Below are positions 8,684-16,955 of a DNA stretch of 64,000 bases, piece by piece. Made by a program: the position numbers and the translations under genes. This stretch comes from CAIVAT01 sp049317265 (GTDB lineage Bacteria; Bacteroidota; Bacteroidia; Bacteroidales; FEN-979): the NCBI GenBank assembly GCA_049317265.1, contig JBMOIP010000010.1, forward strand, positions 35,616 to 99,615. Direction: 5' to 3'. Under the pieces are notes generated by a model. That model worked only from the letters and a program-made list of their open reading frames with translations. It ran no database searches and was not told the DNA's origin. Each line of letters begins with the position of its first letter. The stretch's first letter is position 1.

Positions 8684-9694
8684 TTACATTCCGAGGTCTT
8701 CCCGGATCATGCTGAGTTTCAGTAATAATTTCTTCGTTTCATCCACATCAAGCCGTTCAGTATTGTGCGAGGTGTAATCATCCACTTCAGATACCTTCGA
8801 TTCGCCTTCGGTGAAAAATTTCCCGTAATTAAGGTCGCGGTTGTCGGCCGGGATCCTGTAATAATCTCCCATGTCGGTCGCCTTGGCCATCTCTTCCCGG
8901 TTCACAAGGGTTTCATAGAGTTTTTCACCATGCCTGGTGCCAATCACCCTGATCTCGCTTTTTGCCTGGTAGAGTTCAACCAGCGCTTTTGCCAGCACTT
9001 CAATGGTGGCAGCCGGGGCCTTCTGAACAAAAATATCGCCATTCTCGCCATGACCGAAGGCATAGATGACCAGGGATACTGCATCCTGCAGGGTCATCAT
9101 GAACCGCGTCATATTGGGATCGGTGATGGTAATCGGCTCTCCTTTTTTGATCTGGTCGATAAACAAAGGGATGACCGAACCCCTGGAAGCCATCACGTTA
9201 CCATAGCGGGTGCCGCAGAAGGTAGTGCCGCTGTCATGCAGGTTGCGGCTTTTGGCCACCATCACTTTTTCACTCAGCGCCTTCGACATTCCCATGGCAT
9301 TGATGGGATAAACGGCTTTGTCGGTGCTTAAAACAATCACGTTTTTCACCCCGTTTTCGAGTGCGCTGTCGAGTACATTTTCACAACCCATCACATTGGT
9401 GCGCACCGCCTCCATCGGGAAAAACTCACAGGAGGGCACCTGTTTTAGCGCGGCAGCCTGAAACACATAATCCACCCCGCGCATGGCGGTATCAAGGCTG
9501 CGCTTATCCCTGGTATCGCCGATATAATATTTGATCTTGTCATTGCGATAGAACTGGCGCATGTCGTCCTGCTTTTTCTCGTCCCGGGAAAAGATCCTGA
9601 TTTCGCGGATTCCTGTGTTTAAAAACCGGTCGAGGACGGCGTTTCCGAAGGAGCCTGTTCCTCCGGTTATCAGTAAGGTTTTATCTGTGAACAT
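8684..9694 (-). CDS. fnlA: UDP-GlcNAc 4,6-dehydratase/5-epimerase (FnlA/CapE)
   Basis: A 336-residue SDR enzyme. It has the NADP-binding 'TGGTGSFG' at residues 10-17 and 'RDEKKQDDMR'. The segment 'STDKAVYPINAMGMSK' places Met134 where classical SDR enzymes have the catalytic Tyr, with Lys138 kept. Replacement of this Tyr by Met is known for CapE/FnlA-type inverting dehydratases, so the residue supports the assignment rather than inactivation. The product is a UDP-4-keto-6-deoxy sugar that fnlB and fnlC convert to UDP-L-FucNAc. It is the first of the three FucNAc genes; a 73-bp gap separates it from fcl upstream. Confidence 0.92.
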   Translation of the reverse strand: MFTDKTLLITGGTGSFGNAVLDRFLNTGIREIRIFSRDEKKQDDMRQFYRNDKIKYYIGDTRDKRSLDTAMRGVDYVFQAAALKQVPSCEFFPMEAVRTNVMGCENVLDSALENGVKNVIVLSTDKAVYPINAMGMSKALSEKVMVAKSRNLHDSGTTFCGTRYGNVMASRGSVIPLFIDQIKKGEPITITDPNMTRFMMTLQDAVSLVIYAFGHGENGDIFVQKAPAATIEVLAKALVELYQAKSEIRVIGTRHGEKLYETLVNREEMAKATDMGDYYRIPADNRDLNYGKFFTEGESKVSEVDDYTSHNTERLDVDETKKLLLKLSMIREDLGM

Positions 9695-9767
9695 TGGTTA
9701 TGGTGTTGCTTTCCGTGATATGTTGCTTTTATTGATTTACAACTTTATGCAAGTAACGTGATCCTGA

Positions 9768-10880
9768 TCAGTTCTGGGCTGTAACATATTGACTGTAAAC
9801 AGATACGATTCCATCCTGCAGGGTAAACACAGGGCTCCAGCCGAGGTTTTTAAGAAGGGAGACATCGAGTAATTTTTTCAGGGTCCCGTCGGGTTTGTTG
9901 CTGTCCCACAGAATGTTGCCTGAAAATCCAACGATCTTTTGAACCATGGCTGCAATTTCGGCAATCGTCTGGTCCTCGCCGGTGCCAATATTGAGGAACG
10001 CCGTAACAGGTGATGATGGACGGGTGACCAGCGTCGTATGACGGGCAATGAGTTCCTCCACATCCAGGTTTTCCAGGACGTTGACGCAGGCAGCCGCCAT
10101 ATCGTCGACATGCAGGAATTCACGAAAAACCTTGCCGGTCCCCCACAAAGTCAGACTTACCTTTGCCGGTTGTTCCATCGTGATTCCGTATTTATTCAGG
10201 ATCCCAAGAATTTCCTCCTCCTCAGAATTTTCATTTACCCCTTCTATCGGGCGTTTTCGCAAATCTTTCCGAATTCCGTGCCAGTTGTTTGTTTCAAGAC
10301 AGCGGGCCAGGTGCATTTTACGGATGATGGCGGGAAGCACGTGGGAAGTCTCCAGGTTGTAATTGTCGTTCGGTCCGAAAAGATTGGTAGGCATCACCGA
10401 GATGAAATTGCTTCCGTATTGGCGGTAGTAACTCTCGCACAACTTGATCCCGGCGATCTTGGCGATGGCATATGGCTCGTTGGTCTGTTCAAGGTCGCCG
10501 GTTAACAGGTACTCCTCCTTCAGTGGCTGCGGAGCATCTTTGGGATAGATGCACGAACTTCCGAGGAACAGCAGTTTTTTCACACCATGCAGGTAGGCCT
10601 GGTGAATGATATTTGCCTCAATCATCAGGTTCTCATAGATGAACTGCGCCCGGTAGATATTATTCGCCAGGATTCCACCCACTTTTGCAGCTGCCAGAAC
10701 GATATAATCGGGTTTTTCGGATTCAAAGAACAGGGCCACCTCCTGCTGGCTGGTCAGGTCAAGTTCTTCAAGTGTCCGGCCGATGATGTTGTAATATCCC
10801 AATGACTTAAGTCGACGGGTAATAGCAGAACCGACCATTCCGGTGTGCCCGGCAATGTATATTTTCGCTGATTTTTCCAT
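9768..10880 (-). CDS. fcl: GDP-L-fucose synthase (GDP-4-keto-6-deoxymannose 3,5-epimerase/4-reductase)
   Basis: An extended SDR of 370 residues with 'GHTGMVGSAI' at the NADP site and the catalytic 'YAIAKIAGIKLCESYYRQYG' (YxxxK). It epimerises and reduces the Gmd product to GDP-L-fucose. The usual length is near 310-320; the extra residues form a charged insertion at about 205-240 ('RKDLRKRPIEG' and an acidic 'NSEEEE' stretch) before the substrate-binding lobe, an insertion I associate with the longer Fcl variants of Bacteroidota. Its start codon overlaps the gmd stop (TAATG), so Gmd and Fcl are coupled. Fcl and the perosamine synthase compete for the same intermediate. Confidence 0.93.
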   Translation of the reverse strand: MEKSAKIYIAGHTGMVGSAITRRLKSLGYYNIIGRTLEELDLTSQQEVALFFESEKPDYIVLAAAKVGGILANNIYRAQFIYENLMIEANIIHQAYLHGVKKLLFLGSSCIYPKDAPQPLKEEYLLTGDLEQTNEPYAIAKIAGIKLCESYYRQYGSNFISVMPTNLFGPNDNYNLETSHVLPAIIRKMHLARCLETNNWHGIRKDLRKRPIEGVNENSEEEEILGILNKYGITMEQPAKVSLTLWGTGKVFREFLHVDDMAAACVNVLENLDVEELIARHTTLVTRPSSPVTAFLNIGTGEDQTIAEIAAMVQKIVGFSGNILWDSNKPDGTLKKLLDVSLLKNLGWSPVFTLQDGIVSVYSQYVTAQN

Positions 10881-12001
10881 TATTCGAAATAGTTTAAGGT
10901 GTTGAACCCGTTTTCTTTCAGGAACTTCTCCTTTTGCATCAACCTGTAATCGGATGCCACCATTTCACTGATGAGCATGCCCAGGTCATACTCAGGAACC
11001 CAATTCAATACCGAACGTGCTTTTGAGGCATCCCCAATGAGTAATTCAACTTCTGTGGGGCGGAAATACCGCGGGTCGATGGCTACGACCTCTTTGCCAA
11101 CAAGATCTTCAAATTCAGGTCTTTCACAGGCTGTCACTATTCCCTTTTCATCGACGTCATGTCCCTTGAATTCAAGGGTAAGTCCAAGTTCCAGGAATGC
11201 CCTGCGGATGAACTCCCTTACCGGGGTGGTAATTCCGGTGGCAATTACATAATCGTCGGGAGTATCATGCTGCAGGATCAGCCACATCGCCTTAATGTAA
11301 TCCTTGGCATGCCCCCAGTCGCGCTGTGACGACAGGTTTCCCATATAGAGTTTATCCTGCAGGCCCAGTGCAATGCGGGCGACCGCCCTGGTTATTTTCC
11401 GGGTAACAAAAGTCTCCCCGCGGATCGGCGATTCATGGTTGAACAGGATCCCGTTACATGCAAACAGGTTGTAGGCTTCACGGTAGTTGATGGTAATCCA
11501 GTAGGCGTAGAGTTTTGCAACAGCATAGGGACTTCTCGGGTAGAAGGGGGTTTTTTCCGTCTGCGGAATTTCCTGGACCTTCCCGTACAATTCAGAAGTG
11601 GATGCCTGGTAGATCCTGGTTTTTTCCGTCAGTCCCAGCAGCCTGATGGCCTCAAGAATTCTGAGTGTGCCCGTGCCGTCGGCATTGGAGGTATACTCAG
11701 GGGTGTCAAAACTTACCATCACATGACTCATGGCTGCCAGGTTGTAGATTTCGTCGGGCTGCGTCTCCTGGATAATCCTTGTTACATTAAGGGAATCTGT
11801 CAGATCGCCGTAGTGGAGGAAAAGACTCTGGTTCTGGGTATGCGGATCCTGGTACAGATGGTCGATTCTGTCGGTATTAAAGAGGGATGACCTTCTTTTC
11901 AACCCATGAACGATATATCCCTTTTTCAGAAGGAATTCGGCTAAATAAGCCCCATCCTGTCCGGTAATGCCGGTTATCAGGGCTGTTTTCGGTGAACTCA
12001 T
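10880..12001 (-). CDS. gmd: GDP-mannose 4,6-dehydratase
   Basis: A 373-residue SDR of standard Gmd length. 'GITGQDGAYLAEFLL' is the conserved NADP site, 'GDLTDS' follows the third strand, 'STSELYGKVQEIPQTE' contains the Thr/Ser-Glu dehydratase residues, and 'SPYAVAKLYAYWI' carries YxxxK. 'NHESPIRGETFVTRKI' and 'GNLSSQRDWGHAKDY' are highly diagnostic for Gmd. The enzyme makes GDP-4-keto-6-deoxy-D-mannose, the branch point for L-fucose (Fcl) and D-perosamine (Per) in this operon. No phosphomannomutase or GDP-mannose pyrophosphorylase is in the window, so GDP-mannose must come from elsewhere. Confidence 0.96.
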   Translation of the reverse strand: MSSPKTALITGITGQDGAYLAEFLLKKGYIVHGLKRRSSLFNTDRIDHLYQDPHTQNQSLFLHYGDLTDSLNVTRIIQETQPDEIYNLAAMSHVMVSFDTPEYTSNADGTGTLRILEAIRLLGLTEKTRIYQASTSELYGKVQEIPQTEKTPFYPRSPYAVAKLYAYWITINYREAYNLFACNGILFNHESPIRGETFVTRKITRAVARIALGLQDKLYMGNLSSQRDWGHAKDYIKAMWLILQHDTPDDYVIATGITTPVREFIRRAFLELGLTLEFKGHDVDEKGIVTACERPEFEDLVGKEVVAIDPRYFRPTEVELLIGDASKARSVLNWVPEYDLGMLISEMVASDYRLMQKEKFLKENGFNTLNYFE

Positions 12002-12056
12002 TGCAAATTTATTTAATGGTTATTAATTTTACGTTTCAGATGAGGAGAAACTCCCT

Positions 12057-13352
12057 TTACAGGCTCCAGTAGGTCAGGTCTTTAATTTTATTTCTGTAAA
12101 TCCCTTTGACATCTATCAGAATTCCATCCGGGGATGAGAGTGACCTGAAATACTCCTCAGTATATTCCAGGTATGCTTTATGATTGACGGCCACCACAAT
12201 GGCATCATATTTTTCCTTCATTTTGTCAGTCAATCCAAAGCCGTATTCATGTAAAAGCTCATCATGACTGGCATACGGATCGGTCACGTCGACCTGGACA
12301 CCGTACTGTTTCAATTCATTCACCAGGTCGGCAACACGGGAGTTTCGGATGTCGCTGACATTCTCCTTAAAAGTCGCCCCCATCACAAGGACATTGGAAC
12401 GCAGCACATTTTTTCCGGCCCTGATGAGTTTCTTGACGCACTGTTTGGCTACATAGAAGCCCATGCTGTCGTTTACGTATCGTCCGGCGTTGATAACCCT
12501 GGCATGGTACCTGTATTCACTGGCCTTATAGGTAAGATAGTAAGGGTCGACACCAATGCAATGACCCCCCACGAGGCCAGGGTAAAATTTCAGAAAGTTC
12601 CATTTCGTTCCGGCAGCTTCGAGTACATCATAGATGTTGATATCCATTCGTCCGAAGATGATGGAGAGTTCATTCATGAACGCAATGTTGATGTCGCGCT
12701 GTGCATTCTCGATAATTTTGGCAGCCTCGGCAACCTTGATGGTTGGCGCCCGGTGAACGCCTGGCTTTACGATCAGTTCATATACCTTGGCAACCTGGTC
12801 CAACGATTCTTCATCACATCCGGAAACGATTTTAATCACCGAGGTCAGCGAATGTTCCTGGTCGCCCGGGTTGATCCGTTCGGGCGAGAAGCCCACTTTG
12901 AAGTCTTCTCCAAACTTCAATCCTGACAATTTTTCAAGGATGGGAACACAATCTTCTTCCGTTGCCCCGGGGTAAACCGTTGATTCATATACAACGTAGT
13001 CACCCTTCTTCAGGATCTTTGCAACCGTGCGGGTTGCTGCAAGCAGGGGTGTTAGGTCGGGAAGGTTGTGTTTGTCAACCGGCGTTGGCACAGCCACAAT
13101 GTGAAACGAACACGATTTCAAATCGTCAGGGTTCGCTGTAATAAGGATATCGGTCCCGAGAAACGCCTCTGTCGGCAACTCCCCGCTGGGATCAATGTTG
13201 TTTTTCATCATTTCAACCCGGTCAGGCTTGATGTCAAAACCTACCACCTTTATCTTCCGGGCAAATTCGAGTGCAATGGGTAACCCGACATATCCGAGGC
13301 CAATAACGGAAAGGGATACCTCCTTTTTCAACAAACTTTCATAAATGGTCAT
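12057..13352 (-). CDS. Nucleotide-sugar 6-dehydrogenase (UDP-GlcNAc/UDP-ManNAc type, TviB/WecC-like)
   Basis: A 431-residue UDP-glucose/GDP-mannose dehydrogenase-family enzyme. The N-terminal NAD domain shows 'SVIGLGYVGLPIALEFA', the middle domain 'ESTVYPGATEEDC' and 'SPERINPGDQEHSL', and the catalytic cysteine is in 'GGHCIGVDPYYLTYKA'. The C-terminal UDP-binding domain has 'VLVMGATFKENVSDIRNSRV'. It should perform the double NAD-dependent oxidation of C6 to yield a hexosaminuronic acid. The 'PERINPGD' and 'GVDPYYL' patterns resemble TviB/WbpA/CapL-type enzymes acting on N-acetylhexosamines, not UDP-glucose dehydrogenase, but exact specificity is uncertain. It is the first biosynthetic gene of the operon. 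Confidence 0.9.
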   Translation of the reverse strand: MTIYESLLKKEVSLSVIGLGYVGLPIALEFARKIKVVGFDIKPDRVEMMKNNIDPSGELPTEAFLGTDILITANPDDLKSCSFHIVAVPTPVDKHNLPDLTPLLAATRTVAKILKKGDYVVYESTVYPGATEEDCVPILEKLSGLKFGEDFKVGFSPERINPGDQEHSLTSVIKIVSGCDEESLDQVAKVYELIVKPGVHRAPTIKVAEAAKIIENAQRDINIAFMNELSIIFGRMDINIYDVLEAAGTKWNFLKFYPGLVGGHCIGVDPYYLTYKASEYRYHARVINAGRYVNDSMGFYVAKQCVKKLIRAGKNVLRSNVLVMGATFKENVSDIRNSRVADLVNELKQYGVQVDVTDPYASHDELLHEYGFGLTDKMKEKYDAIVVAVNHKAYLEYTEEYFRSLSSPDGILIDVKGIYRNKIKDLTYWSL

Positions 13353-13398
13353 AGCAACATTTTTTAAGTTATACGAATGGCGTTAAGCAGTTCTGTTT

Positions 13399-13926
13399 TT
13401 ATTTCTTCCATACAAGCAAAGCGTTCCTGTTGTTTGCCAGGAACTTTTTTTCTTCCTTTACCGGCAGGGTTGTGCATTTGATATCGCGTTTTATAAGAGT
13501 GGTTGCTTTGTTTGTCAGCGTTGCGAGGTATTCCTGATCAATCGGATCGCCGAAGATAAACAACTCAAGGGGCAGATGATCCATGTTTTTTGAGGTCATG
13601 TCATTCAGGTATGCCGATTGGATGTTGCCAAGATTGTTGATGACATCAGTGATGATGGTGTCAATTCCGGTATGTTTGCGAAGGATGCTCCTGATATCGG
13701 CAAACAAGGGATGCTGCTGGTTTGCAGAGAACATCTTCTTGTTCTTGACCTCCCAGCTCACCAGCAGTCCGGCTGCTTCAAACCGGTTTAACTCAACCCT
13801 GATCGAATTAGTCGACTCTCCGAACTCCTCTTCAAGTCCTCGAAGATAGGATGAGGCATCGGGATTCAGAAAAAACCGAAGCAACAACCTGAGACGGGTT
13901 TTATTGGTGATCAGGGTATCGAGCAA
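13399..13926 (-). CDS. Winged-helix transcriptional regulator with nucleotidyltransferase-like C-terminus
   Basis: A 175-residue protein beginning with a winged helix-turn-helix: 'NKTRLRLLLRFFLNPDASSYLRGLEEEFGESTNSIRVELNRFEAAGLLVS' (about residues 8-57) has the layout of ArsR-like regulators. The C-terminal half ('LPLELFIFGDPIDQEYLATL', 'LIKRDIKCTTLP') resembles the strand-helix pattern of nucleotidyltransferase-like domains without their GS...DxD residues. The start is a TTG at 13926: an in-frame TGA lies just upstream and no Met occurs in the first part. It lies between upxY and the biosynthetic genes, so local control of the polysaccharide operon is likely; its ligand is unknown. Confidence 0.7.
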   Translation of the reverse strand: MLDTLITNKTRLRLLLRFFLNPDASSYLRGLEEEFGESTNSIRVELNRFEAAGLLVSWEVKNKKMFSANQQHPLFADIRSILRKHTGIDTIITDVINNLGNIQSAYLNDMTSKNMDHLPLELFIFGDPIDQEYLATLTNKATTLIKRDIKCTTLPVKEEKKFLANNRNALLVWKK

Positions 13927-14035
13927 AACAGAGGGAGTTATTCATGTAAATTATTTACGGCTTAGCACAGCTTCGCCCTTTCGGTCACAGGAACCGGCAA
14001 TAAAAAAACAACGAGAGGCAACCACAGCAGCCTTT

Positions 14036-14581
14036 TCAGTGGCTCACCATTTCAAGCAGCATGGGTGAAATGGTGAGTGAAATCACCTGGTTGAGATGAT
14101 CAATCCGGATGATGACCTTTTTCCTGTTGGAGATATTGACCAGTTCCCCTGTAAACCCACGCAAAGGCCCGGCAATCACCCTGACCTTTTTCCCGGGTTT
14201 AAAGGTATCCGGCAGGCAGTCAGCCTCCAGTCCGGAACCAGAAATTACTTTCAGGATATCGATCTGCCGGTCGGGAATTGTTGCTGCCTTCCCTGAAAAC
14301 CAAACATACCGGACTGCTCCGGGCGTATTCAGTACTTCATAATATTCAACAGCCTTAATTTTTACAAAACAGTACGACCGGATAATGGGCTCATCAACCA
14401 TTTTTTTCCTGTCACTCCACTGACGCATCACCTTCAGCAACGGGACATAGGCTTCAATTCCCTTTTCAAGCAGGAGATCCATCAGTTTTTTTTCCGACCT
14501 GGAACGCGTGTAGACAGCATGCCACAGTGGCGTCTGAAGCTGGTCTGATGATTGATTTTCCCCGGGTAGCTGATCTGTCAT
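14036..14581 (-). CDS. upxY: UpxY-like NusG-family transcription antiterminator
   Basis: About 181 residues with a NusG N-terminal domain ('WHAVYTRSRSEKKLMDLLLEKGIEAYVPLLKVMRQWSDRKK', then 'RSYCFVKI') and a C-terminal KOW motif ('GKKVRVIAGPLRGFTGELVNI'). The Trp-x-Ala-x-Tyr-T-R-x-R-x-E-K signature is typical of the UpxY/RfaH-like proteins that head Bacteroides capsule operons and keep RNA polymerase from terminating in the operon leader. The longest frame begins at TTG (14599); the ATG at 14581 is preferred. It is the first gene of the minus-strand cluster that runs to the left edge, exactly the expected position. Confidence 0.9.
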   Translation of the reverse strand: MTDQLPGENQSSDQLQTPLWHAVYTRSRSEKKLMDLLLEKGIEAYVPLLKVMRQWSDRKKMVDEPIIRSYCFVKIKAVEYYEVLNTPGAVRYVWFSGKAATIPDRQIDILKVISGSGLEADCLPDTFKPGKKVRVIAGPLRGFTGELVNISNRKKVIIRIDHLNQVISLTISPMLLEMVSH

Positions 14582-14664
14582 AAATTTTAATTTCCTCAAA
14601 GCCAGCTAACTGAACAAACTGCCTGAACGCCCGGATTCAACCCGGGCAAACATACTTTGAGTAG

Positions 14665-14672
14665 CAAAGATA
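14665..14672 (-). promoter_or_regulatory. Promoter -7 box of the polysaccharide operon, inside a palindrome
   Basis: On the minus strand the box reads TATCTTTG, a perfect Bacteroidota TAnnTTTG element, about 84 bp upstream of upxY. It is one arm of an imperfect inverted repeat (TACTTTG-N5-CAAAGATA on the plus strand). The predicted leader RNA contains a small GC hairpin, GCCCGG-N7-CCGGGC, near 14628-14648, where an UpxY-type factor could load. No matching distant inverted repeat was seen that would indicate an invertible promoter. Confidence 0.5.
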
Positions 14673-14775
14673 CTCAAATTATTATTTAGATCATCATGGA
14701 AACACATCAAAAACAGGCAAAAAGATTGTTATGGAAAAAACATAACATATTGGTTGTGAGAAGGAAGGTAAAGGG

Positions 14776-14807
14776 GTGAACAGGTGAACGGGTGAACAGG
14801 TGAGCAT
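14776..14807 (+). repeat. Octanucleotide tandem repeat, 4 units (GTGAACRG)
   Basis: Four contiguous 8-bp units: GTGAACAG, GTGAACGG, GTGAACAG and the diverged GTGAGCAT. Read on the other strand and rotated, the unit is GTTCACCY, which fits the consensus GTYYACYY of the arrays at 31969 and 36820. It lies in the roughly 310-bp gap between the upxY start and mmdA, upstream of both promoters' boxes, and does not encode protein. Confidence 0.75.
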
Positions 14808-14835
14808 AGGATCAGGTGGTCTGGATCGAGGTGAA

Positions 14836-14867
14836 TTTGCTATTTAAGTTGTTTAACCTTATCTTTG
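14836..14867 (+). promoter_or_regulatory. Promoter of mmdA
   Basis: TTTG at 14836-14839 and TATCTTTG at 14860-14867, separated by 20 bp, match the Bacteroidota -33/-7 consensus TTTG-N19-21-TAnnTTTG almost ideally. The ATG of mmdA follows 28 bp after the -7 box. Confidence 0.75.
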
Positions 14868-14894
14868 CACCCCTTGTTAGAAAAACAATAAAAG

Positions 14895-16442
14895 ATGAGT
14901 TTAAGAGCAAAGACTACGGAATTAAAGAGGCGCATGCAGGAAGCCTTTAAAGGGGGTGGTGAACAAGCCCTTGAAAAACAGAAGGCTTCAGGAAAAATGA
15001 CTGCCCGGGAGCGCATCCTTGCACTCCTTGATCCAAATTCCTTTCATGAATATGATCTTTTTGTAAAACATGCCGGACAGGATTTCGACATGGATAAAAA
15101 ATATTTGCCCGGCGATGGTGTCATCACCGGAACAGGCTCCATCAACGCCTGGCCGGTGTGTATTTTCGCCCAGGATTTCACGGTTGCCGGGGGTTCCCTG
15201 GGGCTGATGCATGCCAAAAAGATTACCAAGATCATGGACCACGCCATGAAGATGAAGGTGCCATTAATCGGGATCAACGACAGCGGTGGCGCCCGCATCC
15301 AGGAAGGGGTCAACTCCCTGGCGGGTTACGGTGAAATATTTTACCGTAACACCCAGGCATCGGGCGTTATTCCGCAGATATCCGTCATCCTTGGCCCTTG
15401 TGCCGGCGGTGCGGTTTATAGCCCGGCGCTTACCGACTTCGTATTTGTGGTAGACAAAATTTCCAAAATGTTTATCACGGGTCCGGAAGTTATCAAGACT
15501 GTTCTTGGAGAGGAAATTTCCATGGAAGACCTTGGCGGTGCGCGTGTTCATGCAGAAATAACAGGCAATGCCCATTTCTTTGCCGAAAGTGAAGCAGACT
15601 GCTTTGAGCAGATCAAGCGCCTGGTTAGTTACATTCCCTGGAACAATGACAAGAAAGCAGAGGTTTTTCCAAAAAAAGCTCCAAAATCACGTCAATACAA
15701 ATTAGACAGCATTTTCCCGACCAACCCCATGCAACCTTATGATGTAAGGGATGTGATCAGGGCGATCGTCGACGACAGTGATTTCTTTGAAGTGCATGAA
15801 ATGTGGGCTGCAAACATCGTGATCGGATTTGCCCGTCTTGACGGACAAACTGTTGGCTTCGTCGCCAACCAGCCGATGGTGCTTGCAGGCGTGCTTGATT
15901 GCGACTCCAGCGATAAGGCAGCCCGGTTCATCCGCTACTGCGATGCTTTCAACGTTCCGCTGGTCACCCTGGTTGACCTGCCCGGATACCTTCCCGGCGT
16001 TGACCAGGAACACGCCGGTGTTATCCGTCACGGGGCAAAAGTACTCTATGCATACAGTGAAGCAAGCGTTCCAAAGATCACAGTGATCCTTCGTAAGGCT
16101 TACGGCGGAGGATACATCGCCATGTGTTCGAATCACCTCCGGGCCGATTTTGTATTTGCCTGGCCAACTGCCGAAATTGCCGTTATGGGACCGGAAGGCG
16201 CCGCCAATATCATCTTCAGAAGTGAGATCAAAGCAAGCGACAATCCTGAAGAGACACGTAAACGGCTTATTGAAGAGTACCGTCAGAAATTCGCCAATCC
16301 TTATGTGGCTGCTGCTTACGGATATGTTGATGCTGTTATCGAACCGAACGAGACCCGCAATTATCTCACTCATTCACTCACCCTGGCCCAGGGAAAGATG
16401 GAGGTCACCCCGAAGAAAAAACACGGAGTACCTCCATTTTAA
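14895..16442 (+). CDS. mmdA: Methylmalonyl-CoA decarboxylase/transcarboxylase carboxyltransferase subunit (12S type)
   Basis: A 515-residue acyl-CoA carboxyltransferase of the crotonase fold, standard length for MmdA/PccB/12S. The N-half has 'GKMTARERILALLD' and 'GDGVITGTGSINAWPVCIFAQDFTVAGGSLG'. The oxyanion-hole glycines are in 'NDSGGARIQEGV' and 'GPCAGGAVYSPALTDF' (first half) and in 'DLPGYLPGVDQEHAGVIRHGAKVLYAYSEA' and 'RKAYGGGYIAMCS' (second half). It transfers CO2 between methylmalonyl-CoA (or propionyl-CoA) and carboxybiotin. The next gene encodes a biotin carrier, and a 5S-type carboxyltransferase lies at 35.1 kb. The set suits methylmalonyl-CoA:pyruvate transcarboxylation or a decarboxylase. 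No biotin carboxylase is nearby, which argues against propionyl-CoA carboxylase. Confidence 0.92.
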   Translation: MSLRAKTTELKRRMQEAFKGGGEQALEKQKASGKMTARERILALLDPNSFHEYDLFVKHAGQDFDMDKKYLPGDGVITGTGSINAWPVCIFAQDFTVAGGSLGLMHAKKITKIMDHAMKMKVPLIGINDSGGARIQEGVNSLAGYGEIFYRNTQASGVIPQISVILGPCAGGAVYSPALTDFVFVVDKISKMFITGPEVIKTVLGEEISMEDLGGARVHAEITGNAHFFAESEADCFEQIKRLVSYIPWNNDKKAEVFPKKAPKSRQYKLDSIFPTNPMQPYDVRDVIRAIVDDSDFFEVHEMWAANIVIGFARLDGQTVGFVANQPMVLAGVLDCDSSDKAARFIRYCDAFNVPLVTLVDLPGYLPGVDQEHAGVIRHGAKVLYAYSEASVPKITVILRKAYGGGYIAMCSNHLRADFVFAWPTAEIAVMGPEGAANIIFRSEIKASDNPEETRKRLIEEYRQKFANPYVAAAYGYVDAVIEPNETRNYLTHSLTLAQGKMEVTPKKKHGVPPF

Positions 16443-16521
16443 ATGCGAAATGGTGAAATGCGAATCCAGGGATCAACATACTCCATTTTTTACTTTTGAC
16501 ATTTGATTTATTTTAGCATTT

Positions 16522-16839
16522 ATGGACGAAAACATTGAGTTCATCGATTTCAAATACGAGGAGATCTCCTATAAAACCACATTAACCAAAAAATTCGCCA
16601 ACCGGACACCCTATACACCTCCCGATTCGCGCAAAGTGGTGGCTTTTATCCCCGGAACTATTTTAAAGGTCCATGTAAAGGAAGGGGATAAAGTAAAGAA
16701 AGGTGATGTACTTCTTGTGCTTCAGGCCATGAAAATGGACAACCATCTGCTTGCTTCACGAAACGGTACCGTGAAGAAAGTTTATGTCAAGCAGGGTGAA
16801 ATTGTCCCCAAACGTCATTTACTGATCGAATTGAAATAA
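16522..16839 (+). CDS. Biotin carboxyl carrier protein (1.3S/MmdC-like)
   Basis: A 105-residue protein whose last 75 residues form a biotinyl domain. The biotin-accepting lysine is in 'VLQAMKMDNHLLA', with the flanking 'GTILKVHVKEGDKVKKGDVL' and 'GTVKKVYVKQGEIVPKRHLLIEL' hairpins of the lipoyl/biotinyl fold. The N-terminal 30 residues are charged and carry no Ala/Pro-rich linker. It follows mmdA by 79 bp and should carry carboxybiotin between the two carboxyltransferase sites. Confidence 0.93.
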   Translation: MDENIEFIDFKYEEISYKTTLTKKFANRTPYTPPDSRKVVAFIPGTILKVHVKEGDKVKKGDVLLVLQAMKMDNHLLASRNGTVKKVYVKQGEIVPKRHLLIELK

Positions 16840-16850
16840 CGGAAACCTTT

Positions 16851-16877
16851 GTCCTCTCTTTATTTCAGGACTTTTTT
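16851..16877 (+). terminator. Candidate terminator after the biotin carrier gene
   Basis: Short inverted repeat GTCCT-N11-AGGAC followed directly by six T residues, 12 bp after the stop codon. The stem has only five pairs, so termination efficiency is uncertain. Confidence 0.45.
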
Positions 16878-16955
16878 CAAAAAATATTTATTTTTTTTTT
16901 ACAGGAATCGCAACCTTTTTGCCTTTTGACTTGTCATTGGGGGAAACAGCTCCTT

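Noticed and set aside
8684..9694. FnlA inactivated by loss of the catalytic Tyr
   Set aside because: Met in place of the SDR Tyr is a known feature of CapE/FnlA-type dehydratases, so the enzyme is expected to be active.
12264..12926. 220-codon open frame on the plus strand opposite the sugar dehydrogenase
   Set aside because: The minus-strand frame has clear NAD and catalytic motifs; the opposite frame shows no recognisable domain and is a by-product of codon composition.
14628..14690. Invertible capsule promoter like those of Bacteroides
   Set aside because: Only a short local palindrome is present; no pair of longer inverted repeats flanking the promoter and no adjacent invertase gene were found.
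15702..16373. 223-codon open frame on the minus strand opposite mmdA
   Set aside because: Lies fully inside the conserved second half of MmdA; no independent evidence for a gene.
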